Source: JAWXBK01 sp040878185
Lineage (GTDB): Bacteria > Pseudomonadota > Alphaproteobacteria > Dongiales > Dongiaceae
NCBI GenBank assembly: GCA_040878185.1
Contig: JBBDMS010000052.1
Span: forward strand, 1-64,000
DNA length: 64,000 nt
Reading direction: 5' to 3'
Of this stretch, positions 26,251-34,866 are shown in pieces; positions within the stretch are counted from its first letter, which is position 1, and the number at the start of each line of letters is the position of its first letter. The position numbers and the translations under genes were made by a program. The notes under the pieces were generated by a model that was not told the origin of the DNA, did no database searches, and saw only the letters and a list, made by a program, of their open reading frames with translations.

Positions 26251-26811
26251 ATGGCAAAACTCTGGAAGAAGGGGCGCGGCAAGCTCGGGTTTCTCGATCC
26301 GCTGCTCGGCGACTGGGAGACCGAAACGACGTCCGACAACGGACCGGTCAAATGCCTGCGCCGGTTCGATCCCGTCCTGCACGAGAACTATGTGCGGCTC
26401 ACCGCCTACTGGACGATCGGCAAGCCGCCTAAGCGCGGCGAGAAGCCGGACGAGAAGCGGGACGAAAAGGACGACGACAAGGATCGGAAGAAGGCCGGTT
26501 ACACTTACAAGGAAATCGCGCTGATCGGTGCCGGCGGCGAGAAGAATGTGCGCTTCTGGTCCTTCACCTCCGATGGCAAGCACACGCATGGCATCGAGGC
26601 GGATGTGAGCGACCTGCATCCCGAAGCGGTCGGTTTCGAGGCGACGGTGATGGGCCAGAAGGCGCGCCAGGCTTACTGGCCGAAAGAGAACGGCGAGATG
26701 GTCTGGGTCGTCGAGGCCAGAACCAGGAAGGGCTGGAACCGGTTCGTCGAACATTGGTACACGCGCGTCCCGCCCGAAACCGTCCCGCCCGACGCGGTCA
26801 AAGCCGGATAG
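26251..26811 (+). CDS. Conserved hypothetical protein (possible DUF1579/lipocalin-like barrel)
   Basis: A 186-residue protein. The opening LGFLDPLLGDWETET resembles proteins that fold as small ligand-binding beta-barrels (DUF1579-like). A charged, lysine/aspartate-rich insert lies at about residues 57-80. There is no signal peptide, so it is likely cytoplasmic. It begins 8 bases after the parC stop, suggesting co-transcription. Aromatic residues and WSFTSDGKHTHG recur as in such barrels, but no ligand or reaction can be assigned. Confidence 0.7.
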   Translation: MAKLWKKGRGKLGFLDPLLGDWETETTSDNGPVKCLRRFDPVLHENYVRLTAYWTIGKPPKRGEKPDEKRDEKDDDKDRKKAGYTYKEIALIGAGGEKNVRFWSFTSDGKHTHGIEADVSDLHPEAVGFEATVMGQKARQAYWPKENGEMVWVVEARTRKGWNRFVEHWYTRVPPETVPPDAVKAG

Positions 26812-27356
26812 CAATCGCGTCTGGTCGCGTCGATCCGAATTGTTATTGACAATTATTGCGTAATGTGCGGTAATGCTCTCGCCGGTGCGGCTGAAAGCGC
26901 GCCGGTATCGGGCGGTTGATGACGCCCCCTGCGTAACCAGACACTCGTTGACCACCCAATCGGGATCGCTGCACGGCTGAGCCGTGCCATCCCCGAGAGG
27001 CCCCTGAGGTGAAAGGGGCCACGGCCTGCAAGGGTGGGGCCCCGTGCGCTGCGGCTCGTCGCCTGGCGCGCGGTGATCGGGACACGGCACCGGCACAGCG
27101 GCGCCGTCCATCCATGAACCTGACGGATTCGAAGGTCGTCGGGATGGCCCCATTACCGGACCGTAAGTCGCGGCTTCGGACGCGCACCCGCCGGGCCGAG
27201 AACGCCCGGCACCCTGTGAAGCACCGCGTCCGGTCCCTCGGGACCGACTTGTGCACCCGGATGGCGCGGCTCTGCCGTGCAGCGATCGCGAAGACGAAAC
27301 GAAACAGCAGGACGATGGAGACAACGATGTAACGATGGCAGTCCGGAGCGCCTCGT

Positions 27357-27459
27357 GGTTCGCCCTTCGACAAGCTCAGGGTAAGGCTCATCCTGAGGCT
27401 GCTGGCGGCACCCCGTTCCAGACTCAAATCTCCTCATCCTGAGCCTGTCGAAGGATGAG
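27357..27459. repeat. Paired CTTCGACAAGCTCAGG-type repeat
   Basis: CCCTTCGACAAGCTCAGG followed by CTCATCCTGAGG (27363-27399), and in inverted orientation CTCATCCTGAGCCTGTCGAAGGATGAG (27433-27459). A third fragment, CCTGTCGAAGGACGAGG, lies at 27647-27663. Repeats of this kind occur between genes in many alphaproteobacteria; no coding function is known to me. Confidence 0.65.
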
Positions 27460-27479
27460 CGACGAAGCTCAATCGAAAC

Positions 27480-27629
27480 CCTCTCCCCGTTTTCGGGGGA
27501 GAGGGAAGGGTGAGGGGCCCGAACGCAAACCCGCTTTTCGCGACTTGGCACGCAGCCGATAGCACCCTCACCCGGTCGCGCTCGCATCATGCTCGCGCGC
27601 CCCACCCTCTCCCGCACGCGGGAGAGGGA
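27480..27629. repeat. Paired CCCTCTCCC hairpin repeats
   Basis: Two hairpins: CCTCTCCCCGTTTTCGGGGGAGAGG (27480-27504) followed by GAAGGGTGAGGGG, and CACCCTCACCC (27563-27573) followed by CCCTCTCCCGCACGCGGGAGAGGG (27605-27628). The two units face each other in inverted orientation. This is another common intergenic repeat type of this class; it may also act as a transcription end for the convergent neighbours. Confidence 0.6.
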
Positions 27630-27674
27630 CGATCAAACGTCAACGGCCTGTCGAAGGACGAGGCCGGCGACCGC

Positions 27675-29090
27675 TTATCCGTTCCAGATGCCTTCGCGCT
27701 TGAGCTCGTTCATCGCCTCGATGGCGGAGGCGCGCAGGATCTCGACCAGATCGTCGACCTGGCCCTTCGAGAGGATCAGCGGCGGCGAGAGCACGTTCAT
27801 GTGCCCGATCGGCCGCACCAGCGCGCCGCTTTCCTGTGCGAGGCGGGCGATGCGCGCGCCGATATGCGCTTCTTCCGGCAGCAGCTCCTTGGTTTCGCGG
27901 TTGCCGACATACTCGACGCAGTTCATGAAACATTTGCCGCGCACGTTGCCGACGATCGGCAGTTCGTACAGCGTCTTGAGGCGCTCCTCGAAATAGGGAC
28001 CGACCTCGCGAACATGGCCGCAAATATCCTCGCGTTCCATGATCTCGATGTTCTTGAGCCCCGCCGCGCAGGCGACCGGATGACCGGAATAGGTGAAGCC
28101 GGTCGTGAACATCGCGCCGGGTTCCTGCGGCACCGAAATGACCTCGTAGATCTTGTCCGAGAGCATCGTGATGCCGAGCGGCTGATAGCCCGAGGTAATG
28201 CCCTTTGCGCCGGTGATGATGTCCGGCTGAATGCCGAACACGTCGTCCGATGCGAAGAAATGGCCGAGCCGGCCGAAACCGGTCACGACCTCGTCCGAGA
28301 TGTAGAAGACGTCATACGCGTCGCACACTGCCTTCATGCGCTTGTGATAGCCCTCGGGTGGCACGATGACGCCGCCGGCGCCCATGATCGGCTCGGCAAA
28401 GAACATCGCGACATTCTCGGGCCCGAGTTCGAGAATCTTGTCATCGAGTTCCTTGACCAGGAATTCGAGGAACTCGGCTTCGGTCATGCCGTCGGGGCGG
28501 CGATAGGGGTTCGGGTTCGAGATGTGATGGACGAGCTCGTCGATCACGTCGAAGCCGATCCGGTCGAACATCACGCCGGTGATGGTCGCCGTCAGCAGCG
28601 TCGAGCCGTGATAGCCGTCCATGCGCGCGATGATCTTTTTCTTGTTCTTCTTGCCAAGGCGGTTGAAATAGAAATGCACGATCCGCACGGCCTGATCGTT
28701 CGCTTCCGATCCACCGGTCGAATAGAACACGTGATTGAGCGTGCCCGGTGCGATGGTCGCGAGCTTGTGCGCGAGCTCGGCTGCCGGCGGCGTCGTCGTG
28801 TCGACGAAGGTGCTGTAATAGCATAACCGCCGGCACTGCTCGGCGATGGCCTGCGCCATTTCTTCGCGGCCATAGCCGATATTGACGCACCAGAGCCCGC
28901 CGATGCCGTCGATATAACGCTTGCCCTCGCCGTCATAGATGTACGGGCCTTCGCCTTCGCAGATGACGGTCGAGCCTTTCTCCTTGAAGGCAGCAAAATC
29001 GGTCCAGGGATGAACCCAGTGATCGCGATCCCATTCCCAGACCTGTCGGGCATCGTACTGGGCGTTCGGTATCGATTTGGCGTTTTGCAT
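27675..29090 (-). CDS. Class III PLP aminotransferase (paralogue 1)
   Basis: A 471-residue omega-aminotransferase. The PLP lysine is in TGAKGITSGYQPLG, with GSEANDQAVRI, YHGSTL and EPIMGAGGVIVPP as class III markers. It probably moves the terminal amino group of an amine or omega-amino acid to pyruvate or 2-oxoglutarate. It is the second gene of an operon, 14 bases after the SpuC-like paralogue, with a GAAGGA ribosome site before its ATG. Nearby glutamine-synthetase-like ligases suggest polyamine or other amine catabolism. Confidence 0.88.
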   Translation of the reverse strand: MQNAKSIPNAQYDARQVWEWDRDHWVHPWTDFAAFKEKGSTVICEGEGPYIYDGEGKRYIDGIGGLWCVNIGYGREEMAQAIAEQCRRLCYYSTFVDTTTPPAAELAHKLATIAPGTLNHVFYSTGGSEANDQAVRIVHFYFNRLGKKNKKKIIARMDGYHGSTLLTATITGVMFDRIGFDVIDELVHHISNPNPYRRPDGMTEAEFLEFLVKELDDKILELGPENVAMFFAEPIMGAGGVIVPPEGYHKRMKAVCDAYDVFYISDEVVTGFGRLGHFFASDDVFGIQPDIITGAKGITSGYQPLGITMLSDKIYEVISVPQEPGAMFTTGFTYSGHPVACAAGLKNIEIMEREDICGHVREVGPYFEERLKTLYELPIVGNVRGKCFMNCVEYVGNRETKELLPEEAHIGARIARLAQESGALVRPIGHMNVLSPPLILSKGQVDDLVEILRASAIEAMNELKREGIWNG

Positions 29091-29104
29091 GACCGTTCCT
29101 TCGT

Positions 29105-30496
29105 TCAGTTCGTGCGCCGGCTGCCGATATCGGCCAGCGTAAGATTGAGAGCCTTGGTGGCGAGTTCCATGAACTCGTCGACATTCGCCTTGGTCCAGAT
29201 CAGCGGCGGCGAGAGCAGCATCGTGTCGCGTGTCGCCCGCATGATGAGGCCGTTGCGGAAGCAATGGTCGCGGCAGATCGTGCCGACCTCGCCCAGCGGA
29301 TCGAATTGCTGGTTCGTCTTCTTGTCCTTGACCAGCTCGATCGCACCGATGAGGCCGAGCGAACGGACCTCGCCGACCAGCGGATGATCGAGCAGCTCCT
29401 GCATCCGCTTCTTGAGATAGGGGCCGGTCTCGTTCCGCACCCGATCGACGATGCCTTCGTCGCGCAGGATGCGGATGTTCTCGATCGCGACCGCGCAACA
29501 GGCCGGATGGCCCGAATAGGTATAGCCATGCGCGAGTTCGCCGGCCTTCTCGCTGGCCAGTGCCTCGGCCACGCGTCCGCCGATCATCGCCGCCGACAAC
29601 GGCAGATAGCCCGACGTGATGCCCTTCGCGAGCGTCATGAAATCGGGATCGATCTTGAAGTAATCGCTGGCGAACCAGTGGCCGGTTCGGCCGAAACCGC
29701 AGATCACCTCGTCGGCGATCAGCAGCACGTCGTATTTCTTGCAGATGCGCTGGATCTCCGGCCAGTAGCTATCGGGCGGAATGATCACGCCGCCGGCACC
29801 CTGGATCGGCTCGCCCACGAAAGCGGCGATGCGATCGGCACCGAGTTCGAGAATGCGGTCCTCGAGCGCGCGCGCCGCTTTCAGCCCGAATTCCTCCGGG
29901 CTCATGCCGCGGCCCAGCGTGAACTGGTAGGGCTGCATGATATGCGTGAAGTTCGGCAGCGGCAGGTCGGCGAGCGCGTGCATGCCGAGCATGCCGCCCA
30001 TCGAGGCCGCCGCCATCGTGCTGCCGTGATAGCCGTTGGTGCGGCCAATGATCACTTTCTTGCGCGGCTTGCCGCAGATGTCCCAGTAATGCCGGGCGAG
30101 GCGCGCGATCGTGTCGTTCGCGTCCGATCCGGACGAACCGTAGAACGCATGCTTCAGCGAGCCGGGCGTGATCTCCGCCAGCAGTTCCGACAACTCCGCG
30201 ACGGGCGGCGTCGTCGTCTTGAAGAACGTGTTGTAGTAGGGCAGCTCGAGCAGTTGCTCATAGGCGGCCTTGGCAAGTTCCTTGCGGCCATAACCGACAT
30301 TGACGCACCACAGGCCGGCGAACGCATCGAGCAGCCGGTTGTTTTCGGAATCGTAGCAATAGGTGCCTTCAGCGCGCGTGATGACGCGCAGCCCGTCCTT
30401 GGCCAGGGTGCCGTTATCGGTAAACGGATGGACGTGATGGGCAAGGTCTCCCGCTTGCCAGCGGGCGGTGGAGTTGCTGCGGGGATCGAGATTCAT
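29105..30496 (-). CDS. spuC: Class III PLP aminotransferase (putrescine-pyruvate aminotransferase-like, paralogue 2)
   Basis: A 463-residue class III aminotransferase resembling SpuC (putrescine-pyruvate aminotransferase): HHVHPFTDNGTL at the start, GSSGSDANDT, YHGSTMAAAS, EPIQGAGGVIIPP, and the PLP lysine in LAKGITSGYLPLS. In Pseudomonas, SpuC works with glutamate-polyamine ligases, which are also encoded next door here. It is first in the minus-strand operon; GAAGGAAG lies upstream of the ATG. The exact amine cannot be read from sequence, so the symbol is tentative. Confidence 0.8.
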   Translation of the reverse strand: MNLDPRSNSTARWQAGDLAHHVHPFTDNGTLAKDGLRVITRAEGTYCYDSENNRLLDAFAGLWCVNVGYGRKELAKAAYEQLLELPYYNTFFKTTTPPVAELSELLAEITPGSLKHAFYGSSGSDANDTIARLARHYWDICGKPRKKVIIGRTNGYHGSTMAAASMGGMLGMHALADLPLPNFTHIMQPYQFTLGRGMSPEEFGLKAARALEDRILELGADRIAAFVGEPIQGAGGVIIPPDSYWPEIQRICKKYDVLLIADEVICGFGRTGHWFASDYFKIDPDFMTLAKGITSGYLPLSAAMIGGRVAEALASEKAGELAHGYTYSGHPACCAVAIENIRILRDEGIVDRVRNETGPYLKKRMQELLDHPLVGEVRSLGLIGAIELVKDKKTNQQFDPLGEVGTICRDHCFRNGLIMRATRDTMLLSPPLIWTKANVDEFMELATKALNLTLADIGSRRTN

Positions 30497-30864
30497 GGGT
30501 CGCTTCCTTCTCGGGAATTAGCCATCGCCGGATCGATCGGGATATGGCCAACATTGGACAGGTGAACGGAACGCGCTCCCGGCCGCGACAACGCGCGGCG
30601 GAGCCCATCGGAAATGCCGGTCAGCGAATTACGGGTTGAAGCCGATGCGCGCGCAGAGAATCAGCAGCTCATACTGGCGGGAAAGCGCGGAAAAGGACGC
30701 CGGCAGCCGAAGGGCCGCGTAAGGGGGTGGGGGCGCCTGTCGCGCCCCGCCTATGCCCGGAATGCGCGCGATCATCGCCAAACGCTAGCACAGGCGCGCA
30801 TTTCGGTCCAAGGGGTCGAGGGCGCCGCGTTCCATCGGAAACTTACGGTCGCCCTCGCCACTTT
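30497..30864. other. Intergenic region upstream of the aminotransferase operon
   Basis: 368 bases between the start of the SpuC-like gene and the end of the glutamine-synthetase-like gene, both on the minus strand. It must contain the promoter of the aminotransferase operon. I see no gene, RNA or strong terminator; a GC-rich run (about 30725-30760) is the only marked feature. Confidence 0.6.
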
Positions 30865-32217
30865 TCAGACGTTCAGCAGCAGATGCTCGCGCTCCCATGA
30901 GCTGATGACCCGCTGATAGGCCTCCAGCTCGCCGCGCCGCACCGTCATGATGGCGCGCATGAAGCGGTCGCCGAGAATTTCACGCATCCGGCGGCAAGCC
31001 TGGAAGCGATGCAGCGCATCGTAGAGTGTGCGCGGCAAGGTATGCGCCAGACGATAGGCGCTGCCCTCGATCTGCTTGGTCGGCTTCAGCCGGTCGATCA
31101 TCCCGACATAACCGCAGGCGAGGGACGCGGCGATCGCGAGATACGGATTCGCATCGGCACCGGCGAGCCGGTTCTCGATGCGGCGCCCGTTGCGATCGGC
31201 GATCGGAACGCGCAAACCGACGGTGCGGTTGTCCACCGCCCAGTGCACGTTGATCGGTGCATCGAGATAAGGCTGCAGGCGGCGGTATGAATTCACGTTC
31301 GGCGCGATCAGCGGCATGATCTGCGGCAGATAACGCTGCAGTCCCGCGACATGCGAGCGGAACAGGGCCGAATCCTCGCCATCCTTCGTTGCGAACAGGT
31401 TCTTTCCGCTGCGCTTATCGAGCACCGACTGGTGGATATGCATGGCGCTGCCCGGCTCTTTCTCCAGCGGCTTCGCCATGAATGTCGCATAGACATTATG
31501 TTTCATCGCCGCGTGCCGGACGGTGCGCTTGAATGTGAACACACTGTCGGCGAGGCGTAGCGGGTCGCTGTGATTGAAGTTGATCTCCATCTGCGCCGAA
31601 CCGCCTTCATGCGTCAGCGTGTCGACGTCGATCTCCTGCTTCTCGCAGTAATCGTAGACATCCTCGAAAAGCTGATCGAATTCGTTGACCGCATCGATGC
31701 CGTAGGACTGACGCCCGGTCTCGGGACGTCCGCTGCGTCCGATCGGCGGCACCAGCGGAATGTCCGGATCGGGATTGATCTGCACCAGATAGAATTCGAG
31801 TTCCGGCGCCACGATCGGTGCCCAGCCTTTTTCGGCATAGAGCTCGACGATGCGACGCAGCAGATAGCGTGACGAAATATCGACCGGCTTGCCGTCGTTA
31901 TAGAACGCGTCGCAGACGACCTGCGCCGTCGGCTCGTCGTTCCACGGCACGACCATCATCGTGTTCGGATCGGGTTCCAGATAGACGTCGGGATCGGCGT
32001 CCGGAACGACCCAGTCTTCTTCGTCTTCGGAGAATTCGCCGGTCACCGTCTGGATGAAGACGCTTTCCGGGATGCGCAGGCTCTGTTCCTTGATGCCTTT
32101 CAGGAATTTCTGCGCCGGCAGGATCTTGCCGCGGGCGATGCCGGAGATATCCGGCACCAGACACTCAACTTCATCGATATTGCGTTCGGTAAGCCATTCT
32201 TCGAGGCGGCCGGTCAT
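30865..32217 (-). CDS. Glutamine synthetase family protein (gamma-glutamylpolyamine synthetase-like)
   Basis: A 450-residue protein with the glutamine-synthetase fold: PDISGIARGK in the N-terminal beta-grasp domain, the metal motif PELEFYLV, GSAQMEINFNHSDPL, MHIHQSVLD, and NRLAGADANPYLA. The substrate regions differ from nitrogen-assimilating GlnA and match PuuA/SpuI-like enzymes, which glutamylate putrescine or other amines with ATP. Context with SpuC-like aminotransferases supports amine breakdown. It diverges from a second, different family member with 180 bp between. Confidence 0.85.
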   Translation of the reverse strand: MTGRLEEWLTERNIDEVECLVPDISGIARGKILPAQKFLKGIKEQSLRIPESVFIQTVTGEFSEDEEDWVVPDADPDVYLEPDPNTMMVVPWNDEPTAQVVCDAFYNDGKPVDISSRYLLRRIVELYAEKGWAPIVAPELEFYLVQINPDPDIPLVPPIGRSGRPETGRQSYGIDAVNEFDQLFEDVYDYCEKQEIDVDTLTHEGGSAQMEINFNHSDPLRLADSVFTFKRTVRHAAMKHNVYATFMAKPLEKEPGSAMHIHQSVLDKRSGKNLFATKDGEDSALFRSHVAGLQRYLPQIMPLIAPNVNSYRRLQPYLDAPINVHWAVDNRTVGLRVPIADRNGRRIENRLAGADANPYLAIAASLACGYVGMIDRLKPTKQIEGSAYRLAHTLPRTLYDALHRFQACRRMREILGDRFMRAIMTVRRGELEAYQRVISSWEREHLLLNV

Positions 32218-32397
32218 AAGTCACACGATTGTCGTGGATGATGGGGGCAAGATCGCACGCGCCCCGGAATCAAGGCAAGGCGCGGCCATTTTCGCCATAC
32301 GGGCCGCGGCCGCAGGAACCTTCCGGGATGCCCTTGACGGTCCGATCGGGATCGGCAGGATGCCCGTTCATTGTGCGCCCGCGGGAGGGGCGCCTTC

Positions 32398-33780
32398 ATG
32401 GATATCCGAACCGATCCTGGCGCGACCGAAGATGAGGCCGCGCGGTTTCTCGCCGACAATTCCGACATTGTCGGTCTCGACGTGCTGCTGCCCGATGGCA
32501 ACGGCGTCATGCGCGGCAAGCGCATTCCACGCGACGGCATCGACAAGATCTATCGCGATGGCGTGCGATTTCCGGGATCGCTGTACGCGCTCGACATCAC
32601 CGGTGCCGATGTCGTCGAAGCCGGGCTGGTGTGGGAGCGCGGCGATGCGGACTTTATCGGCTGGCCGGTTCCTGGTTCCCTGAAGCGCGCCCCTTGGCAT
32701 TCGCGCGCCCTCGGCCAGGTCCTGCTTTCGATGTACGACGAGAGCGGCACGCCGTTCTTTCTCGATCCGCGCCATGTGCTCAAGCGCGTTCTCGATCGCT
32801 ACGCCGCGGACGGGTTGACGCCGGTCGTGGCGATCGAACTCGAATTCTATCTGACCGACCGCGAACTCGGGAGCGACGGTCGGCCGCAACCGCCGCGCTC
32901 GCCGCACACAAGCCGACGCGAGAGCACGGTTCAGCCGCTGATCATGACGTCGCTCGACGATTTCGAATCCTTCTTCGCGCGCGTCGAACAGGCGACACAC
33001 GCGCAGGATATTCCAGCGGAAGCGGCGATCGCCGAGGCAGGGCCGGGGCAATACGAGATCAATCTCCAGTACAACGCGAATGCGATGGCGGCCGCCGATC
33101 AGGGTGTGTTGCTGAAGCATCTCGTCAAGGGCGTCGCCGCATCCTGCGGATTCGAGGCGACGTTCATGGCCAAGCCCTATGCCGAGGAATCCGGCAACGG
33201 TCTTCATATTCATATGAGCCTGCTCGATCGCGCCGGTCGCAACGTCTTCGACGACGGCACGGCGCGCGGCAGCGATGCGATGCGCCATGCGATCGGCGGG
33301 CTGCAGGCGACGACGGGGGAGGCGCTGGCGATCTGCGCGCCCAACGCGAACTCGTATCGGCGCTTCCAGGAAGGCAGCTATGCGCCGATATCGACCGCCT
33401 GGGCGTACAACAACCGTACCACGGGCCTGCGCATCCCGAGCGGCGGCGGGGCGGCACGCCGCATCGAACATCGCTTCGCGGGAGCCGATGCCAATATTTA
33501 TCTGGTGACCGCGGCAATGCTCGCGGGCGCGCATCACGGCATCGTCAATAAGGTGCAGTCGGACGAGCCGACCGACGGCAATGCCTATGCCAATCCGCGC
33601 GCCATGCTGCCGACGAACTGGAACGATGCGATCCGCGCCTTCGATGTGGCGAGCGTGCTGCCGGACTATCTCGGCGCCGATTTCTGCCGGGTCTTCAGTC
33701 TCGGCCGCAAAGCCGAGCGCCGCAAGTTCCGCTCGGTCGTCTCGCCGCTCGAATATGAGTGGTATCTAAGGACGGTGTGA
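32398..33780 (+). CDS. Glutamine synthetase family protein (second paralogue)
   Basis: A 460-residue glutamine-synthetase-fold ligase: VLLPDGNGVMRGKRI, IELEFYLTDRE (metal site), GPGQYEINLQYN, HIHMSLLDRAG, and EHRFAGADANIYL. It is clearly related to, but well diverged from, the divergently transcribed paralogue at 30865-32217. Likely a gamma-glutamyl-amine ligase of the PuuA type. The ATG at 32398 is chosen because GGAGGGG precedes it; an in-frame TTG 27 bases upstream is less likely. It ends shortly before dispersed repeat copy C. Confidence 0.83.
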   Translation: MDIRTDPGATEDEAARFLADNSDIVGLDVLLPDGNGVMRGKRIPRDGIDKIYRDGVRFPGSLYALDITGADVVEAGLVWERGDADFIGWPVPGSLKRAPWHSRALGQVLLSMYDESGTPFFLDPRHVLKRVLDRYAADGLTPVVAIELEFYLTDRELGSDGRPQPPRSPHTSRRESTVQPLIMTSLDDFESFFARVEQATHAQDIPAEAAIAEAGPGQYEINLQYNANAMAAADQGVLLKHLVKGVAASCGFEATFMAKPYAEESGNGLHIHMSLLDRAGRNVFDDGTARGSDAMRHAIGGLQATTGEALAICAPNANSYRRFQEGSYAPISTAWAYNNRTTGLRIPSGGGAARRIEHRFAGADANIYLVTAAMLAGAHHGIVNKVQSDEPTDGNAYANPRAMLPTNWNDAIRAFDVASVLPDYLGADFCRVFSLGRKAERRKFRSVVSPLEYEWYLRTV

Positions 33781-33866
33781 CGGCGACCATTCACCTGAAT
33801 GGAGCGTACTGCGGCGCGAGTGATGCGCGCGCAATCAGATGAGAGTTGACCTCAGCCCTCTCAATT

Positions 33867-33998
33867 TGTCATTGCCGGGCTTGACCCGGCAATCCACCGT
33901 GCCGAGGCTCTGTCGGTTTGAGTAAATCAAACCGTCGAATCCCATCGATCGAACCCGGTCGTGCCGTGGATCGCCGAGTCAAGCCCGGCGATGACGAT
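33867..33998. repeat. Dispersed inverted repeat, copy C
   Basis: Left arm 33867-33898 (core CATTGCCGGGCTTGACCCGG) and right arm 33966-33998 (core ATCGCCGAGTCAAGCCCGGC), inverted, with about 68 bases between that also resemble the flanks of copy B. No coding capacity inside. It fills most of the 286-bp gap before the convergent HAD gene. Confidence 0.85.
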
Positions 33999-34066
33999 CT
34001 ATGGTGTGTTTACTAGTCGCATACAGCAGGACGCATCGCTGCGCGTCGCCGCACCGCCGCCGCGAC

Positions 34067-34792
34067 CTATTGGCCGCGCTCTACCGCTTCGGCGAGTTGT
34101 GCGAGGGTGGTGAAATGGTAATGCGGCTTTGTCACTTCCAAAACGGCGGGCTGCGCGCCCGAGCCTTTCTTCCCGTGCCGACGCTCGATCCAGCAGACGG
34201 CAAAGCCCAGCCGCTTCGCGACGCCGATATCGTGAAACTGGCTTTGCGCGACATGCAGGAAATCCTGCAGCCCGTAACCGTGCACGCTGCTGCGGCCGCG
34301 CGTGTAGGCGAAGACCTGCGGATCAGGCTTGACGGTGCCGACATCCTCGGCGGTGACGCTGTCGTCGAACGGATCGTCCAGCGTCCGTGAGAAATGGGAC
34401 AGCGACCGGTTATCCGCATTCGTCATGGCCACCAGCCGGAACCGCTTCCTGAGCTCTTTCAGCGCGGAAACTGAATCGGCGAACGCGGGCCAGCGTTCGA
34501 TCGAACGCTCCAGCCCTTCGGCGTGCGCGTCGTCGTTCGGCAAACCGAGATCGCCTGCCACCGCGCGATAGATGTCGGGCTGAATTTTCGTGAAGGGACG
34601 GCCGGGTGCACTCTTGTTCAGCGCATCCTCCGCCCGTCCATAATGGGAAAAGAATGTGTCCTCCTCCATGTCCACGCCAGCTTTCGCCATGACGGGACGG
34701 AAATAGTCGAGGATCCCCGTTTCGTAATCGATCAGGGTGCCCATCACGTCGAAGGTCAGGATCTTGCGGTCGCGGAGTTTCATGCGGGGCAC
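34067..34792 (-). CDS. HAD-superfamily hydrolase (haloacid dehalogenase-like)
   Basis: A 241-residue HAD protein: TFDVMGTLIDY with the nucleophile Asp, MTNADNRS (motif II), and VGTVKPDPQVF with the conserved Lys; motif IV near FLHVAQSQFHD is a variant. The cap resembles type II haloacid dehalogenases, but the SSNGWD motif is absent, so a phosphatase or dehalogenase on a small acid is possible. It lies 74 bases downstream of gcdH on the same strand and may be co-transcribed. ATG at 34792 or 34783. Confidence 0.8.
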   Translation of the reverse strand: MPRMKLRDRKILTFDVMGTLIDYETGILDYFRPVMAKAGVDMEEDTFFSHYGRAEDALNKSAPGRPFTKIQPDIYRAVAGDLGLPNDDAHAEGLERSIERWPAFADSVSALKELRKRFRLVAMTNADNRSLSHFSRTLDDPFDDSVTAEDVGTVKPDPQVFAYTRGRSSVHGYGLQDFLHVAQSQFHDIGVAKRLGFAVCWIERRHGKKGSGAQPAVLEVTKPHYHFTTLAQLAEAVERGQ

Positions 34793-34866
34793 CTTGGGTT
34801 ACGGAATCCGGCAGCTTGCGTCCGGCACAAAGCAGGGAGCGTCATTCCCGTATCGAGAGCCGCTGC

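Larger units (their letters stand above)
26812..27674. other. Gene-poor intergenic region with hairpins and repeat sequences
   Basis: 863 bases without a convincing gene. The first part has a promoter-like TTGACA (26846-26851), then a run of perfect hairpins: GCACGGC-TGA-GCCGTGC (26971-26987), GGCCCCT...AGGGGCC (26999-27020), GCCGGGC-CGAGAAC-GCCCGGC (27190-27210) and GGTCCC-TC-GGGACC (27232-27245). The second part (27357-27662) holds two kinds of short repeat listed separately. A 72-codon basic frame (27114-27332) has no ribosome site and was not accepted as a gene. A structured RNA is possible but unproven. Confidence 0.6.

Noticed and set aside
24608..26257. 549-codon minus-strand frame opposite parC
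   Set aside because: Antisense shadow of parC caused by high GC; no domain pattern.
27114..27332. Small basic frame (72 codons) starting MNLTDSKVVG in the hairpin-rich region
   Set aside because: No ribosome site, no recognised family, and overlaps several perfect hairpins; left as non-coding.
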